A stretch of 32,055 nucleotides of DNA. Origin: Hydrogenophaga sp. Lineage in GTDB: Bacteria > Pseudomonadota > Gammaproteobacteria > Burkholderiales > Burkholderiaceae_C. Where the stretch lies: assembly GCA_030696525.1 (NCBI GenBank), contig JAUYSB010000078.1, forward strand, positions 1 to 32,055, written 5' to 3'. This document shows, in pieces, positions 21,246 to 30,762 of this stretch; position 1 is the first letter of the stretch, and each line of letters starts with the position of its first letter. The notes under the pieces are model-generated. The model was given only the letters and a program-made list of their open reading frames with translations. It ran no database searches and was not told the DNA's origin. The position numbers were made by a program, and so were the translations under genes.

Positions 21246-21249
<4 letters not shown>
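20833..21249 (-). CDS. B12-binding small subunit of acyl-CoA mutase
   Basis: The 138-residue product is a stand-alone cobalamin-binding domain with DGHDIG (motif DxHxxG, His the lower cobalt ligand) in GKPGLDGHDIGAK, then GLSILSGSHKELV and VFVGGTIPAED, the SxL and GG motifs of this fold. Start 21249 overlaps the large-subunit stop by 4 bases, so both are made together. A separate small subunit of about 136 residues is known for isobutyryl-CoA and 2-hydroxyisobutyryl-CoA mutases and some archaeal methylmalonyl-CoA mutases, whereas the common bacterial methylmalonyl-CoA mutase carries this domain fused. Confidence 0.93.
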
Positions 21250-22870
<1,621 letters not shown>

Positions 22871-22871
<1 letters not shown>

Positions 22872-23671
22872 CACGAACCTTTGGAAAGAAGCTTGTCGGC
22901 GGCGGCCCAGTGGTCGTCGTGCAACCACGTGCGGGCCAGGTGGTGTTGTTCCACGCGGCGGTGGGCTTCCCAGCCCAGGCCTTGGCGCGCGGCCAGGGCC
23001 TGGGCCTTGATGCCGCGCAGCACCTGCGGTGGGCAGCTGTTCAGCGGCCGGGTGAAGGCGGCCATGTCGGCGCCTTGTGGGCCGTCGCTGATGACGGCAT
23101 CGGCCAGGCCCCAGGCCAGGGCCTGGTCGGCGGCCACGAGTTCGGTGCGGGCCATCATGCGCATGGCACGGGCTGGGCCCACCAGGCGGAACAGGTCGGG
23201 CCCGCCGCCCCAGGCCGAGGTGATGGCCAGCTTGGCCTGGATATAGCCGATGCGCGCGTGTGTGGCCTGCAGCCGCATGTCACAGGCCAGGGCCAGCTCG
23301 GCCCCACCGCCGATGGCGTCGCCGTTGAGGTAGGCCAGCACCGGCACCGGGCAGTGGCGCAGCGCGTCCAGCGCGTCGCAGGCCTCGTCCATCATGGCAA
23401 ACACGGCGGCCTCATCGCGCACGTCGGCCAGGTCGTGCAGGTCGCCGCCGGCGGCAAAGTAGCGCTCGCCCGCGCCGCTGAGCACGATGTAGCGCAGGTC
23501 GGTGCGGTCGCCAGCGGCGCGCACGGTGGCGGCCAGTTCGGCCAGCACCGGGCGGGCCAGTGCGTTGTGTTTGTGGGCGCGGTCCACGGTCAGCCACAGG
23601 GCGCCGGGGGCGGGTTCTTCGGCCCGGATGTGAACGGGCGTGTGGGTGGGTGTGTCTTGCATGGTGCTCAT
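22871..23671 (-). CDS. Enoyl-CoA hydratase/isomerase (crotonase) family protein
   Basis: The 266-residue product has the crotonase oxyanion-hole segments ERYFAAGGDLHD (69-80) and LNGDAIGGGAELALACD (115-131). Glu125 is present at the first catalytic position. At the second, where hydratases have Glu in GxPE, the sequence is GYIQAK with Gln145. A plain hydratase is therefore doubtful; an isomerase, decarboxylase or hydrolase of the superfamily is possible. It is the first gene of the mutase unit and its stop overlaps the mutase start (TGATG), so it should act on the same CoA intermediates. An alternative start is at 23662. Operator-like sites lie just upstream. Confidence 0.9.
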
Positions 23672-23685
23672 GCTAGGGCTGATTT

Positions 23686-23701
23686 GTTCTTGTGCAAGAA
23701 C
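23686..23701. promoter_or_regulatory. GTTC-N8-GAAC operator-like site 1, before mutase unit
   Basis: GTTCTTGTGCAAGAAC: 7-bp arms with a 2-base centre. It ends 15 bases upstream of the crotonase start and lies exactly 20 bp from site 2. The form fits IclR-family half-sites (GTTC/GAAC). Confidence 0.65.
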
Positions 23702-23705
23702 GTGT

Positions 23706-23721
23706 GTTCTGTATTTGGAAC
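23706..23721. promoter_or_regulatory. GTTC-N8-GAAC operator-like site 2, before mutase unit
   Basis: GTTCTGTATTTGGAAC, the same 16-bp frame as site 1, displaced by 20 bp (about two helical turns), so two dimers could bind the same DNA face. Confidence 0.62.
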
Positions 23722-23766
23722 AAAGAGGCGCTTGCGTGGGCTGTGAGCCAACATGGGACGCAGCTT

Positions 23767-23782
23767 GTTCGGCATGTCGAAC
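23767..23782. promoter_or_regulatory. GTTC-N8-GAAC operator-like site 3, before mutase unit
   Basis: GTTCGGCATGTCGAAC, with 5-bp GTTCG/CGAAC arms. Its centre is 61 bp (close to six helical turns) upstream of site 2, in the gap between the dctM end and the crotonase start. Confidence 0.55.
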
Positions 23783-23794
23783 CGGCAGGGGGTG

Positions 23795-25066
23795 TCAGCG
23801 CACCAGCGCGAGCGAGAAGATGGGCAGGTAGGTGACGAGCACCAGCACCACCAGCATCATCAGCACGAAGGGCGTGATGGCGCGCGCCACCGGCGCCAGC
23901 TTCATGCCGCTGATGGCCATGCCCACAAACAGGCAGTAGCCAATGGGTGGGGCGGCCATGCCTATGGCCACGTTGGTGACCATCATGGAACCGAAGTGGA
24001 TGGGATCGACGCCGAACTGGTTGGCGATGCCGATCAGCATGGGCCCTAGGATGACCATGATGGCGATCTCGTCCATCACCGCCGCCAGCACGAAAAAGCC
24101 CAGGTTCAGCGCCATCAGCATCATCCATTTTTCGTCGATGTGCTGGGCCAGCCAGCCTGCGAGTCGGGTGGCCATCTGCTCCTGCGCCACCAGAAAGCTG
24201 AAGCCGTTGGACACCGCCACGATGGCCATCACGATGGCACTGATGGCCATGGCGCTGGCGATCACCTGGGGCAGTTGCTTGAGCGTCAGCCGCTTTTCGA
24301 CCACGGTGCCCACAAACAGCGCGTACACACAGGCGACCACGGCCGACTCGGTGGGCGTGAACGCGCCCCCGTAAATGCCGCCCAGCACCACCACCGGCGC
24401 CAGCAGCGCCCAGATGCCGTCGCGCAACGCGGCCTTGATGTCGGCCAGGCTGGCGCGGGGTTCGCGCGGGCGCTGGCTGCGCAAGCCCTTGGTCACCACG
24501 ATGGCCGCCATGCCCAGCGCCATCATGGCGCCGGGCAACACCCCCGACAGGAACAGTTTGGTGATGGATTGCTCGGCAATCACACCCCAGATCACGAAGG
24601 CGATGGAGGGCGGGATGAGCGGCGCCAGGATGCCGGCGCTGACCACCAGGGCGGTGGCGTAGGCCTTGTCGTGGCCCCGCTCGACCATGGCCGGGATCAT
24701 CACCGCACCGATGGCGGCGGTGGTGGCCGGGGCCGAGCCGCTGACGGCCGCGAAGATCAGCGCGGCGCCGATCACGGCCAGCTCCATGCCGCCGGGCAGG
24801 TGGCGCACGAACACATCGGCCACCCGCACCATGCGCTGCGACAGGCCGCCGGCGCTCATGAGTTCGCCCGCCAGCATGAAGAAGGGAATGGCCAGCAGCG
24901 AGAAGCTTTGTGTGCCGGCCACCAGGGTTTGGGGCAGCAGCATGGGCTCGATGCCCGCGCTGAGCAAGACCACGATCACGCAGACCGCGATGGCAAACGC
25001 GAAGGGCATGCCCAGCGCCACGAGGGCGGCAAAGCCGGCCGAGAGTATCCAGGCGGTCAGGGACAT
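23795..25066 (-). CDS. dctM: TRAP transporter large permease (DctM family)
   Basis: The 423-residue inner-membrane protein has about twelve hydrophobic segments and the DctM pattern: LGMPFAFAI near the start, SFSLLAIPFFMLAGELMSAGG, GSAPATTAAIGAVMIPAM (the conserved SGSxxA-like helix-turn), and IPPSIAFVIWGVIAE. It forms the ion-coupled channel that takes a substrate from DctP with the help of DctQ. Start 25066 follows the dctQ stop by 7 bases; the longer frame overlaps dctQ. It is the last gene of unit A. TRAP systems with this receptor type usually carry C4-dicarboxylates, 2-oxo acids, sugar acids or similar organic acids. Confidence 0.94.
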   Translation of the reverse strand: MSLTAWILSAGFAALVALGMPFAFAIAVCVIVVLLSAGIEPMLLPQTLVAGTQSFSLLAIPFFMLAGELMSAGGLSQRMVRVADVFVRHLPGGMELAVIGAALIFAAVSGSAPATTAAIGAVMIPAMVERGHDKAYATALVVSAGILAPLIPPSIAFVIWGVIAEQSITKLFLSGVLPGAMMALGMAAIVVTKGLRSQRPREPRASLADIKAALRDGIWALLAPVVVLGGIYGGAFTPTESAVVACVYALFVGTVVEKRLTLKQLPQVIASAMAISAIVMAIVAVSNGFSFLVAQEQMATRLAGWLAQHIDEKWMMLMALNLGFFVLAAVMDEIAIMVILGPMLIGIANQFGVDPIHFGSMMVTNVAIGMAAPPIGYCLFVGMAISGMKLAPVARAITPFVLMMLVVLVLVTYLPIFSLALVR

Positions 25067-25073
25067 GGTGTCC

Positions 25074-25586
25074 TCATGGCGAGGAGGGGGTGGACGGGGC
25101 GACGGGACCACGCAGCACGTGTTCCAGGGCAAAGACGGCCATCAGCGCACCACAGGCCGGGGCGCTGGCGTAGAGCCAGGCCAGCGGGTAGCCGATGGCG
25201 GCCGAACGGCTGCCGCCCGAGTCCAGCACGTACAACACGCCGTACCAGGCAATGAAGGCACCGGCCAGGGCGATGGCCAGCGTGACCAGGCGGTCCACCC
25301 ACCGACGCAACGCCGGTGGCAGGTGGTCCACCAGCAGCTCCATGCGCACGTGGATGGCGTGCCGCACCCCCAGGCCGATGCTGAGCAGCATGCACCAGCT
25401 GAAGCAGGTGACGGCGAGTTCCTCGGTCCAGGTGGGGGCCTGGTTGAACACGTAGCGCATCAGCACCTGCAGCGTCAGCGAAGCCAGCATGGCCAGGGCC
25501 AGCAGCAGCACCGCCAGCTGCACGGCGCGAGCCAGGCCGTTGCAGCCTGTCACCAGGGCCCTGGACAGGGCACCCTGGGGGCTCAC
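25074..25586 (-). CDS. dctQ: TRAP transporter small permease (DctQ family)
   Basis: The 170-residue protein has four hydrophobic segments, with the DctQ signature RYVFNQAPTWTEELAVTCFSW (about 44-64) after the first. It bridges the DctP receptor and the DctM channel. The start codon is GTG at 25586, forming a GTGA overlap with the dctP stop, so the two are translated together. The C-terminus is a short Pro/Ser tail. Length is normal for the family. Confidence 0.92.
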   Translation of the reverse strand: MSPQGALSRALVTGCNGLARAVQLAVLLLALAMLASLTLQVLMRYVFNQAPTWTEELAVTCFSWCMLLSIGLGVRHAIHVRMELLVDHLPPALRRWVDRLVTLAIALAGAFIAWYGVLYVLDSGGSRSAAIGYPLAWLYASAPACGALMAVFALEHVLRGPVAPSTPSSP

Positions 25587-26584
25587 TTGACTTGGTCCAG
25601 CGCCGAGGCCAGCAGGTCCGGGCCGATGCTGGTGCGGAACTTCTCGTACACCGGCAACACGGCCTTGCGGAAGGCAGCAGGGTCCTGCACGGCGTTGACC
25701 ACCATGCCCTTGCCTTTGAGCACCTCGATCATCTGCTGGGTGTGTTCGAAGTTGACCTTGCGCTGCTCGGCCACGGCCAGCTTGGCCGCCTCCGTCACGG
25801 CGCTGCGCTGCTCGGCCGTGAGTTTGCCCAGGGTGCGCTTGCTCACCAGCAGCTCCAGCGCGGTGTAGGTGTGGTTGGTCTGGGACAGGTACTTGGTCAC
25901 CTCATAGACCTTGAGCGAGTCGATGAAGGCCAGCGGCAGTTCCAGGCCGTCGATCATGCCTTGTTGCACGGCGGTGAAGGTCTCGCCCCAGGCCATGGGC
26001 ACGGCCGAGCCGCCGAGTGCAGTGAACATGTCGATGAAGACCGGGTTCTGCATCACCCGGTACTTCACGCCCACCACGTCGCCCGGCGTGGTCACCGGCT
26101 TCTTGTTGTTGATCATGTTGCGAAAGCCCGCCTCCATGTAGCCCAGCACCACCACGCCCTTGGCGTCCAGGCGGCGGCCCATTTCGGCGCCCACGCTGCC
26201 GTCGAGCACCTTGCGGGCTTGGGTTTCGTTGGCATAGAGGAAGGGCAGGTCGTTGAGCTGGAAGGCGGGCTCCAGCTGGGCCACCACCGCGTTGGTGATG
26301 ATGGCCGCGTCCACCGTGCCAAAGCGCAGGCCTTCCACCATGGGTTTTTCGTCACCCAACTGGCGGTTGGGGAACAGCTGCACCTCGATGCTGCCCTTGC
26401 TGGCCGCTTCCAGTGCGGTCTTGAAGGCGCGCGCGCCGATGGCGGACGGGTCCTGCGGGCTGTCGGCCGTGGCCCAGCCCAGCTTGATGACCGTTTTGCC
26501 CTGCTGGGCAAAGGCCGCAGGCAGCGTGGCCACGGTGGCGAGGGAGGCCATGCAGGCGGCGAGAAAGGTCTTGCGGAACATCAT
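25583..26584 (-). CDS. dctP: TRAP transporter periplasmic substrate-binding protein (DctP family)
   Basis: The 333-residue receptor has a signal peptide (MMFRKTFLAACMASLATVAT, cut near AFAQQ) and then the DctP fold: IKLGWATADSPQDP, VQLFPNRQLGDEKPMVEGLR, and GYMEAGFRNMINNKKPVTTP, which holds the Arg residue expected to bind the ligand carboxylate (FRNM). The start at 26584 has AAGGAG eight bases upstream. The in-frame extension beyond it overlaps the amidohydrolase gene and is spurious. It lies 35 bases after that gene and overlaps dctQ. The ligand is likely a carboxylic acid or lactone-derived acid used by the two enzymes upstream in the same unit. Confidence 0.94.
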   Translation of the reverse strand: MMFRKTFLAACMASLATVATLPAAFAQQGKTVIKLGWATADSPQDPSAIGARAFKTALEAASKGSIEVQLFPNRQLGDEKPMVEGLRFGTVDAAIITNAVVAQLEPAFQLNDLPFLYANETQARKVLDGSVGAEMGRRLDAKGVVVLGYMEAGFRNMINNKKPVTTPGDVVGVKYRVMQNPVFIDMFTALGGSAVPMAWGETFTAVQQGMIDGLELPLAFIDSLKVYEVTKYLSQTNHTYTALELLVSKRTLGKLTAEQRSAVTEAAKLAVAEQRKVNFEHTQQMIEVLKGKGMVVNAVQDPAAFRKAVLPVYEKFRTSIGPDLLASALDQVK

Positions 26585-26619
26585 CAAAGTCTCCTTGTGG
26601 GTATGGGAAGCAGGGTGGG

Positions 26620-27513
26620 TCACCCCGGTGGGGTGTCGGCCCAATACAGGCGCGTGGGGTTGTGCACCAGCACCGTGGTTTGCAAGGCCTTGTCCGGCAG
26701 CCAGTCGGCCACCAGCGAGACCAGTTGCGCGTCGTCCGGCACCGCGTGGGGGCTGGCCGGGTGGGGCCAGTCCGTGCCCCACACCAGGCGGTGCGGGTTG
26801 GCCTGGACATAACGTTCGGCCAGGCGGCGCACATCGGCGTCGTTGTGGCTGTGTGGCGAGATGCGGTAGGGCGCAGACAGCTTGAGCCACACGCTGCCCT
26901 CTGCGAGCTGCGACAGCAGGTTGGCGAAACCCTGGCTTTGGGTGATGGCCGATGCGGCGTGGTGGCCCAGGTGGTCCACCACCACCGTCACACCCATGGC
27001 CAGCACGCGCGCGACCAGCTCGGGTTGTTGCGCCACGTCCACCAGCAGCTGCACATGCCAGCCAAAGGGTTTGATCCTGGCCACGATCTGCTCGACCGCC
27101 GACAGGTCGGCGCCGCCGGTGAACACCGTGGTGATGCGCGTGCCCCTCGCGCCCAGCGCGTGCCAGCGGGCGATGTCGGCCTCGGGTGTGGTGGGCGACA
27201 CCACGGCCACACCGCGCATGTGATCGCCGTGTGCCGAGAGGATGTCTTCGAAGCTGCGGTGGTCGGCGCCGAAGACCGTGGGATGGATGAGCACGCTGCG
27301 GTCCATGCCGAAGCGCTGGCACAAGGCCAGGTAGTCGGCCAGCGGGGCATCGGGTGGCGTGTAGTGGCGCGCGGGTGCGTAGGGGTAGCGTGCCGCGTCG
27401 AAGACGTGGAAGTGGCAGTCGCAGGCGCCAGGGGGCAGGCGTTGCGGGCGCACTGGTACGCCTTCGGCTTCGCCTGCGGAGCGAGCGCCTTCGGGCGGCC
27501 GTGCTGCGCTCAT
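26620..27513 (-). CDS. Amidohydrolase-2 family hydrolase (2-pyrone-4,6-dicarboxylate lactonase-like)
   Basis: The 297-residue TIM-barrel enzyme belongs to the COG3618 amidohydrolases, which hydrolyse lactones such as 2-pyrone-4,6-dicarboxylate, often with little or no metal. Motifs: CDCHFHVF with His34 and His36 (HxH), QLLVDVAQQPEL, VVVDHLGHH with His181, and WGTDWPHP with Asp248, the general base. The first 25 residues are an extra hydrophilic leader. Its ATG overlaps the reductase stop by 4 bases (ATGA). Together with the reductase and TRAP genes it suggests import and opening of a lactone or decarboxylation of a dicarboxylate; the true substrate is unknown. Confidence 0.88.
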   Translation of the reverse strand: MSAARPPEGARSAGEAEGVPVRPQRLPPGACDCHFHVFDAARYPYAPARHYTPPDAPLADYLALCQRFGMDRSVLIHPTVFGADHRSFEDILSAHGDHMRGVAVVSPTTPEADIARWHALGARGTRITTVFTGGADLSAVEQIVARIKPFGWHVQLLVDVAQQPELVARVLAMGVTVVVDHLGHHAASAITQSQGFANLLSQLAEGSVWLKLSAPYRISPHSHNDADVRRLAERYVQANPHRLVWGTDWPHPASPHAVPDDAQLVSLVADWLPDKALQTTVLVHNPTRLYWADTPPG

Positions 27514-28562
27514 TCGACGATGGCCCCCAGCAGATCGGGGCTGGGCGCGATCTCGCCGCGTTCGATGCGGCGTATGGTCTCGTTCACGCGCCGGTGCAAG
27601 GTGACGTCGATGCCCACTTCATCGCCACGCCGCGCCACCAGGCCGTTGATGCCATCGGTCTCGGTGCGCCGGCCTTTGCCAATGTCCTGGCCCATGGAGG
27701 GGCGCTGCGCGTCGCTGCGCGACTGAGCCACGTCCATGATCATGCGGGTGATGGCGTCGTAGGCGGCCGGGTCGTCTTCCGAGCGCGCCAGCAGGTCCAG
27801 GTCCAGCCCGCCCACCGGTTCGAGCGCCAGGCCCAGCGCGCGGCCCACCCGTATGCAGGAGCTGCCCAGGCGGATGCTCAAGTTGCGCGCCACCTCGTTG
27901 TGGTCGCGCTGTTTGCCGGTCAGGCCGGTGAGCGCACACACGCCGTTGCGCATGGCGTTGATGGTCAGCTTGGACCAGCGCTCGCCCCACAGGTTGGTGG
28001 TCACCTTGCAGCTGTCACCGTGGGCCAGCAACTGGCCGATCAGCTCGGCCCTGGGCGTGACCTGGCCGTGCACCTCGCCGATGCGCATGCCCGGCTTCTT
28101 GTCGTCGCCCAGCGGCGAGTTGCGCACGATCTGGCCGGGCCCCACCAGCTCGGCCGCCAGCGCGCTGACCGAACAGCCCAGCACCCGGCCCCAGCCGGCC
28201 ACGCTGGCGATGCTGTCTTCGTTGATGCCGTTCTGCAGCGAGACCAGGCAGCCCGTGGGCGCCAGGTAGGGCAGGATGAGCTGGGTGGCCCACAGCGTGT
28301 CGTAGGACTTCACCGCGATGAAGGCCACGTCAATCGGTTGTTCGCGCACCAGCTGCTGCACCTCGCCCACGTGCAGCGCGCGCACCGGCGTGGCCACCGA
28401 ACCGGCGCCGTTCATGCCGCTCACCTTGAGGCCGTGCTCGCGCATGGCCAGCACATGCTCGGGCCAGGCATCGACCAGCACCGTGTCCACCCCGGCATGC
28501 GTTGTATGGGCACCCACATAGCCACCCACCGCACCCGCGCCCACCACACACACTCGTGTCAT
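27510..28562 (-). CDS. 2-Dehydropantoate 2-reductase (ketopantoate reductase) family protein
   Basis: The 350-residue NAD(P)-dependent enzyme opens with the Rossmann motif VVGAGAVGGYVGAH (6-19). It has Lys85 in FIAVKSYDT, the NGIN stretch that follows strand 5 of the family, and the C-terminal helical domain with WSKLTINAMRNGVCALTG and RRTETDGINGLV, where Lys and Glu are the usual catalytic and substrate residues. Housekeeping PanE is near 300 residues; this longer, operon-borne form more likely reduces another 2-oxo acid or oxidises a 2-hydroxy acid in catabolism. It heads unit A, divergent from IclR2, with a pair of operator-like sites between them. Confidence 0.9.
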   Translation of the reverse strand: MTRVCVVGAGAVGGYVGAHTTHAGVDTVLVDAWPEHVLAMREHGLKVSGMNGAGSVATPVRALHVGEVQQLVREQPIDVAFIAVKSYDTLWATQLILPYLAPTGCLVSLQNGINEDSIASVAGWGRVLGCSVSALAAELVGPGQIVRNSPLGDDKKPGMRIGEVHGQVTPRAELIGQLLAHGDSCKVTTNLWGERWSKLTINAMRNGVCALTGLTGKQRDHNEVARNLSIRLGSSCIRVGRALGLALEPVGGLDLDLLARSEDDPAAYDAITRMIMDVAQSRSDAQRPSMGQDIGKGRRTETDGINGLVARRGDEVGIDVTLHRRVNETIRRIERGEIAPSPDLLGAIVE

Positions 28563-28644
28563 CGTTTGTCCTCGGAACCATTGCTCAACACTGGGCCAGC
28601 CCCGTGTCGGGGCCGCAGTGAGGGCGGATGGTAGGAAGATGGCA

Positions 28645-28660
28645 GTTCCAAAACAAGAAT
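28645..28660. promoter_or_regulatory. GTTC-N8-GAAC-type site 4, between unit A and IclR2
   Basis: GTTCCAAAACAAGAAT fits the 16-bp frame with one mismatch in the outer half-site. It lies 20 bp from site 5, the same spacing as sites 1 and 2. Confidence 0.55.
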
Positions 28661-28664
28661 AAAA

Positions 28665-28680
28665 GTTTTATATTTCGAAC
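28665..28680. promoter_or_regulatory. GTTC-N8-GAAC-type site 5, between unit A and IclR2
   Basis: GTTTTATATTTCGAAC fits the frame with one mismatch. It lies in a short AT-rich stretch 27 bases upstream of the IclR2 start and about 100 bases upstream of the reductase start, where it could repress both directions. Confidence 0.55.
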
Positions 28681-28707
28681 AACAATGGCTTATCAACGGG
28701 GTTCAAC

Positions 28708-29526
28708 TTGAATAACGAATTAGATGTTCAGCCGGCCGAACAAGTGATATCGGCCGAGCCCAGCCCGCCAGCGGTCGGGGGCGTGGCCGTGACGGCGGTG
28801 GGGCGGGTGCTCGACATCTTCGAGGCCTTCCAGAAGGTGCAGAAGCCTTTGTCGCTGACCGACCTGGCCGAACTCACCAGCATCCCCAAAAGCAGCTGCC
28901 ACGCCATCGTGGCCACGCTGATTTCGCGGGGTTACCTGTATTCCCTGAGCCGGCCGCGCGCGCTCTACCCGACGCGGCGCTTCTTTGACATCGCCAGCGA
29001 CATCCACGCCCACGACCCCTTCGTCGAACACGTGATGCCCATGCTGGAGCGGCTGCGCGACGCCTCGCGCGAGACCGTCATCCTGGGCAAGCGCCAGGGC
29101 GATGCGGTGATCTACCTGCAGGTGGTGGAGGGGCCACACTCCATCCGCTATTCGGCCAAACCCGGCCAGTTCAAACCGCTGCACTCCAGCTCCATCGGCA
29201 AGGCGCTGATGGGCAGCCTCAAGGAGGCCGAGCTGCGGACGCAACTGGCCGCGCGCGAGCTCACGCCGGTGACCTCGGCCACCATCACCGACCACGAGGC
29301 CCTGGTCACCGACATCCTGGAAAGCCGCCGCCGGGGCTACTTCGTGACGCGGGGTGAAAACGTGCCCGACGTCTGGGCTGTCTCGGCCTTCCTGAATGTG
29401 CAATCCGAAACCCTGGCGGTGGCGATTGCCGGGCCGCGTCACCGCATGGAAAACAACGTGGTGGAGTGCGCGCAACTGCTGCTGGCGACCTGCAGCTTCA
29501 TCTCACGCCAATGGGCGCGCAGCTGA
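28708..29526 (+). CDS. IclR family transcriptional regulator (IclR2)
   Basis: The 272-residue regulator has an N-terminal winged helix (about 30-90: VGRVLDIFEAFQ, LSLTDLAELTSIPKSSCHAI) and an effector domain (about 105-265) containing DASRETVILGKRQGDAVIYL, HSSSIGKALMGSL and SRRRGYFVTRGENVPDVWAV. The start is TTG at 28708: the only upstream ATG (28685) runs into a stop at once, and GGGG lies about 7 bases before the TTG. It is divergent from unit A, whose promoter shares a paired operator pattern with the mutase unit, so it probably controls both. Its 3' end overlaps the hydrolase gene by 16 bases. Confidence 0.9.
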   Translation: MNNELDVQPAEQVISAEPSPPAVGGVAVTAVGRVLDIFEAFQKVQKPLSLTDLAELTSIPKSSCHAIVATLISRGYLYSLSRPRALYPTRRFFDIASDIHAHDPFVEHVMPMLERLRDASRETVILGKRQGDAVIYLQVVEGPHSIRYSAKPGQFKPLHSSSIGKALMGSLKEAELRTQLAARELTPVTSATITDHEALVTDILESRRRGYFVTRGENVPDVWAVSAFLNVQSETLAVAIAGPRHRMENNVVECAQLLLATCSFISRQWARS

Positions 29527-30335
29527 GGGCGCCTGACCAGCTCCTGAACACGCCCTGCGGCGAGGGCGTGGTGGTGTGGCGCTGCTGGGGCGCGGCATCG
29601 GCGCGGCCGGTGTTGCTGCTGCACGGCGGCAGCGGCAGCTGGACACACTGGATTCGCAACATCCCGGCGCTGCTGGCCGCAGGGCACCAGGTGTGGGTGC
29701 CCGACCTGCCGGGTTTCGGCGAATCGGCCAGCCTGCCCGAGGGCAGCGACGCCGATGCCGTTGTGCCCCATCTGCTGGCGGGCTTGCGCGCGCTGCCCGT
29801 GGTGGGGCCGTGGGAGGTGGTGGCGTTTTCCTTCGGTTCGCTGGTGGCCTGCCTGCTGGCCAGCGCGCATCCAGACGTGGTGTCGCGCCTGTTGCTGGTG
29901 GGCCTGCCCATCCTGCCGCTGGCAACGGGCAGGGGCGTGCGGCTGGCGCCGGTGGGCGCGGCGGCCACGCCGGCCGAGCGCGTGGCGGCCCACCGCGCCA
30001 ACCTCGCGGCCATCATGCTGCACCGTGCCGACAGCATCGACGACGACACCGTGGCCCTGCAGGCCGTCAACGCCGCGCGCGACCGCATGCGCACCCGCCG
30101 CCTGGTGACCACCGACGCCTGCCACAAGGCGCTGTTGTCGCTGCGCTGCCCCTTTGCCTGCATCTGGGGCCGGGAGGACGTGCTGTACCGCGAGCGTTGG
30201 GATCAGGTCCGCGCCGCCTGCCTGGGCAACACGCTGTGCGCCGGTCTGCACCTCGTGCCCGACGCTGGCCATTGGGTGCAGTACGAGGCGGCGGATGTGT
30301 TCGATCGCCACATGCTGGCCTGGCTCAGCCCGTGA
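29511..30335 (+). CDS. Alpha/beta hydrolase
   Basis: The 274-residue hydrolase has the oxyanion region LLLHGGSGSWTHW (35-47), PDLPGFGES, a nucleophile elbow AFSFGS with Ser107, an acid Asp223 in WGREDVLY and His254 in DAGHWVQYE. The elbow lacks the first Gly of the usual GxSxG (Ala-Phe-Ser-Phe-Gly), seen in some C-C bond hydrolases and esterases. Start 29511 lies inside the end of the IclR2 gene and is the only ATG that begins just before the fold, so expression is coupled to the regulator. Substrate unknown; ester, lactone or thioester hydrolysis would fit the neighbourhood. Confidence 0.87.
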   Translation: MGAQLRAPDQLLNTPCGEGVVVWRCWGAASARPVLLLHGGSGSWTHWIRNIPALLAAGHQVWVPDLPGFGESASLPEGSDADAVVPHLLAGLRALPVVGPWEVVAFSFGSLVACLLASAHPDVVSRLLLVGLPILPLATGRGVRLAPVGAAATPAERVAAHRANLAAIMLHRADSIDDDTVALQAVNAARDRMRTRRLVTTDACHKALLSLRCPFACIWGREDVLYRERWDQVRAACLGNTLCAGLHLVPDAGHWVQYEAADVFDRHMLAWLSP

Positions 30336-30343
30336 CGCCCTGA

Positions 30344-30490
30344 GCCATCAGCCGATCGACGCTGCGGCGTGCGAGGTTTTTCATCCAGGTGTTCCCGACC
30401 CGCCAGCACGTATCGGCCAAAACGCGAGCGTTGGTGGACCACCTGTTGGACGCTTTTGTGTCTTGGCGAACAACACCCAGCAGGGGCTAG
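30344..30490 (+). pseudogene. LysR-type regulator C-terminal remnant
   Basis: Right after the hydrolase stop a 48-codon open stretch encodes FFIQVFPTRQHVSAKTRALV then DHLLDAF from 30377, ending in TAG at 30488-30490. This matches the end of LysR regulators (a tyrosine- or phenylalanine-rich strand, then P-x-R-x-H-x-SAK-x-R-x-FVDHL). Nothing upstream supplies the other 250 or so residues, and there is no start. It is the debris of a LysR gene cut by the arrival or rearrangement of the IclR2-hydrolase block. Confidence 0.72.
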
Positions 30491-30762
30491 GCCAGGCGAC
30501 ACATCAGGCGGTGGCCAGTCCGTCTCGATGTTTTTTAAAAAGACAATAAGTTGTCTTAAATACCGGTGTTGATTAAGCATGAGGAAACCTGCGTTCAGGC
30601 AACATTTTGCCATTTCAATAGTATAAACCCCTAGTGATAAACGCTTAATGGGGTTTGACGTGAATTTTTTTGCATCCTAGACTAAGCAACATATTGTCGT
30701 AATTGACCATTCAAGCATCTGGTCGGTTGACGGTGTCTTGTCCACATTCACAGGAGCAAACC
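30491..30762. promoter_or_regulatory. AT-rich promoter region of badHI
   Basis: This gap is markedly AT-richer than its surroundings. It contains a good sigma-70-like promoter, TTGACG (30655-30660), 17 bases, then TAGACT (30678-30683), and a perfect 7-bp inverted repeat AAGACAA-TAAG-TTGTCTT at 30540-30557. An interrupted pair GACCA (30705-30709) and TGGTC (30720-30724) lies downstream of the -10 box. No gene was found in it. Confidence 0.55.

Noticed and set aside
26585-27322. N-terminal extension of the DctP frame
   Set aside because: It overlaps the amidohydrolase gene in another frame, lacks family similarity, and the internal ATG has a good ribosome-binding site and a signal peptide.
30427-30457. 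Terminator-like hairpin (AGCGT ... ACGCT followed by TTTT) after the hydrolase gene
   Set aside because: The sequence is explained better as codons of the LysR C-terminal remnant, and the stem has a large internal mismatch.
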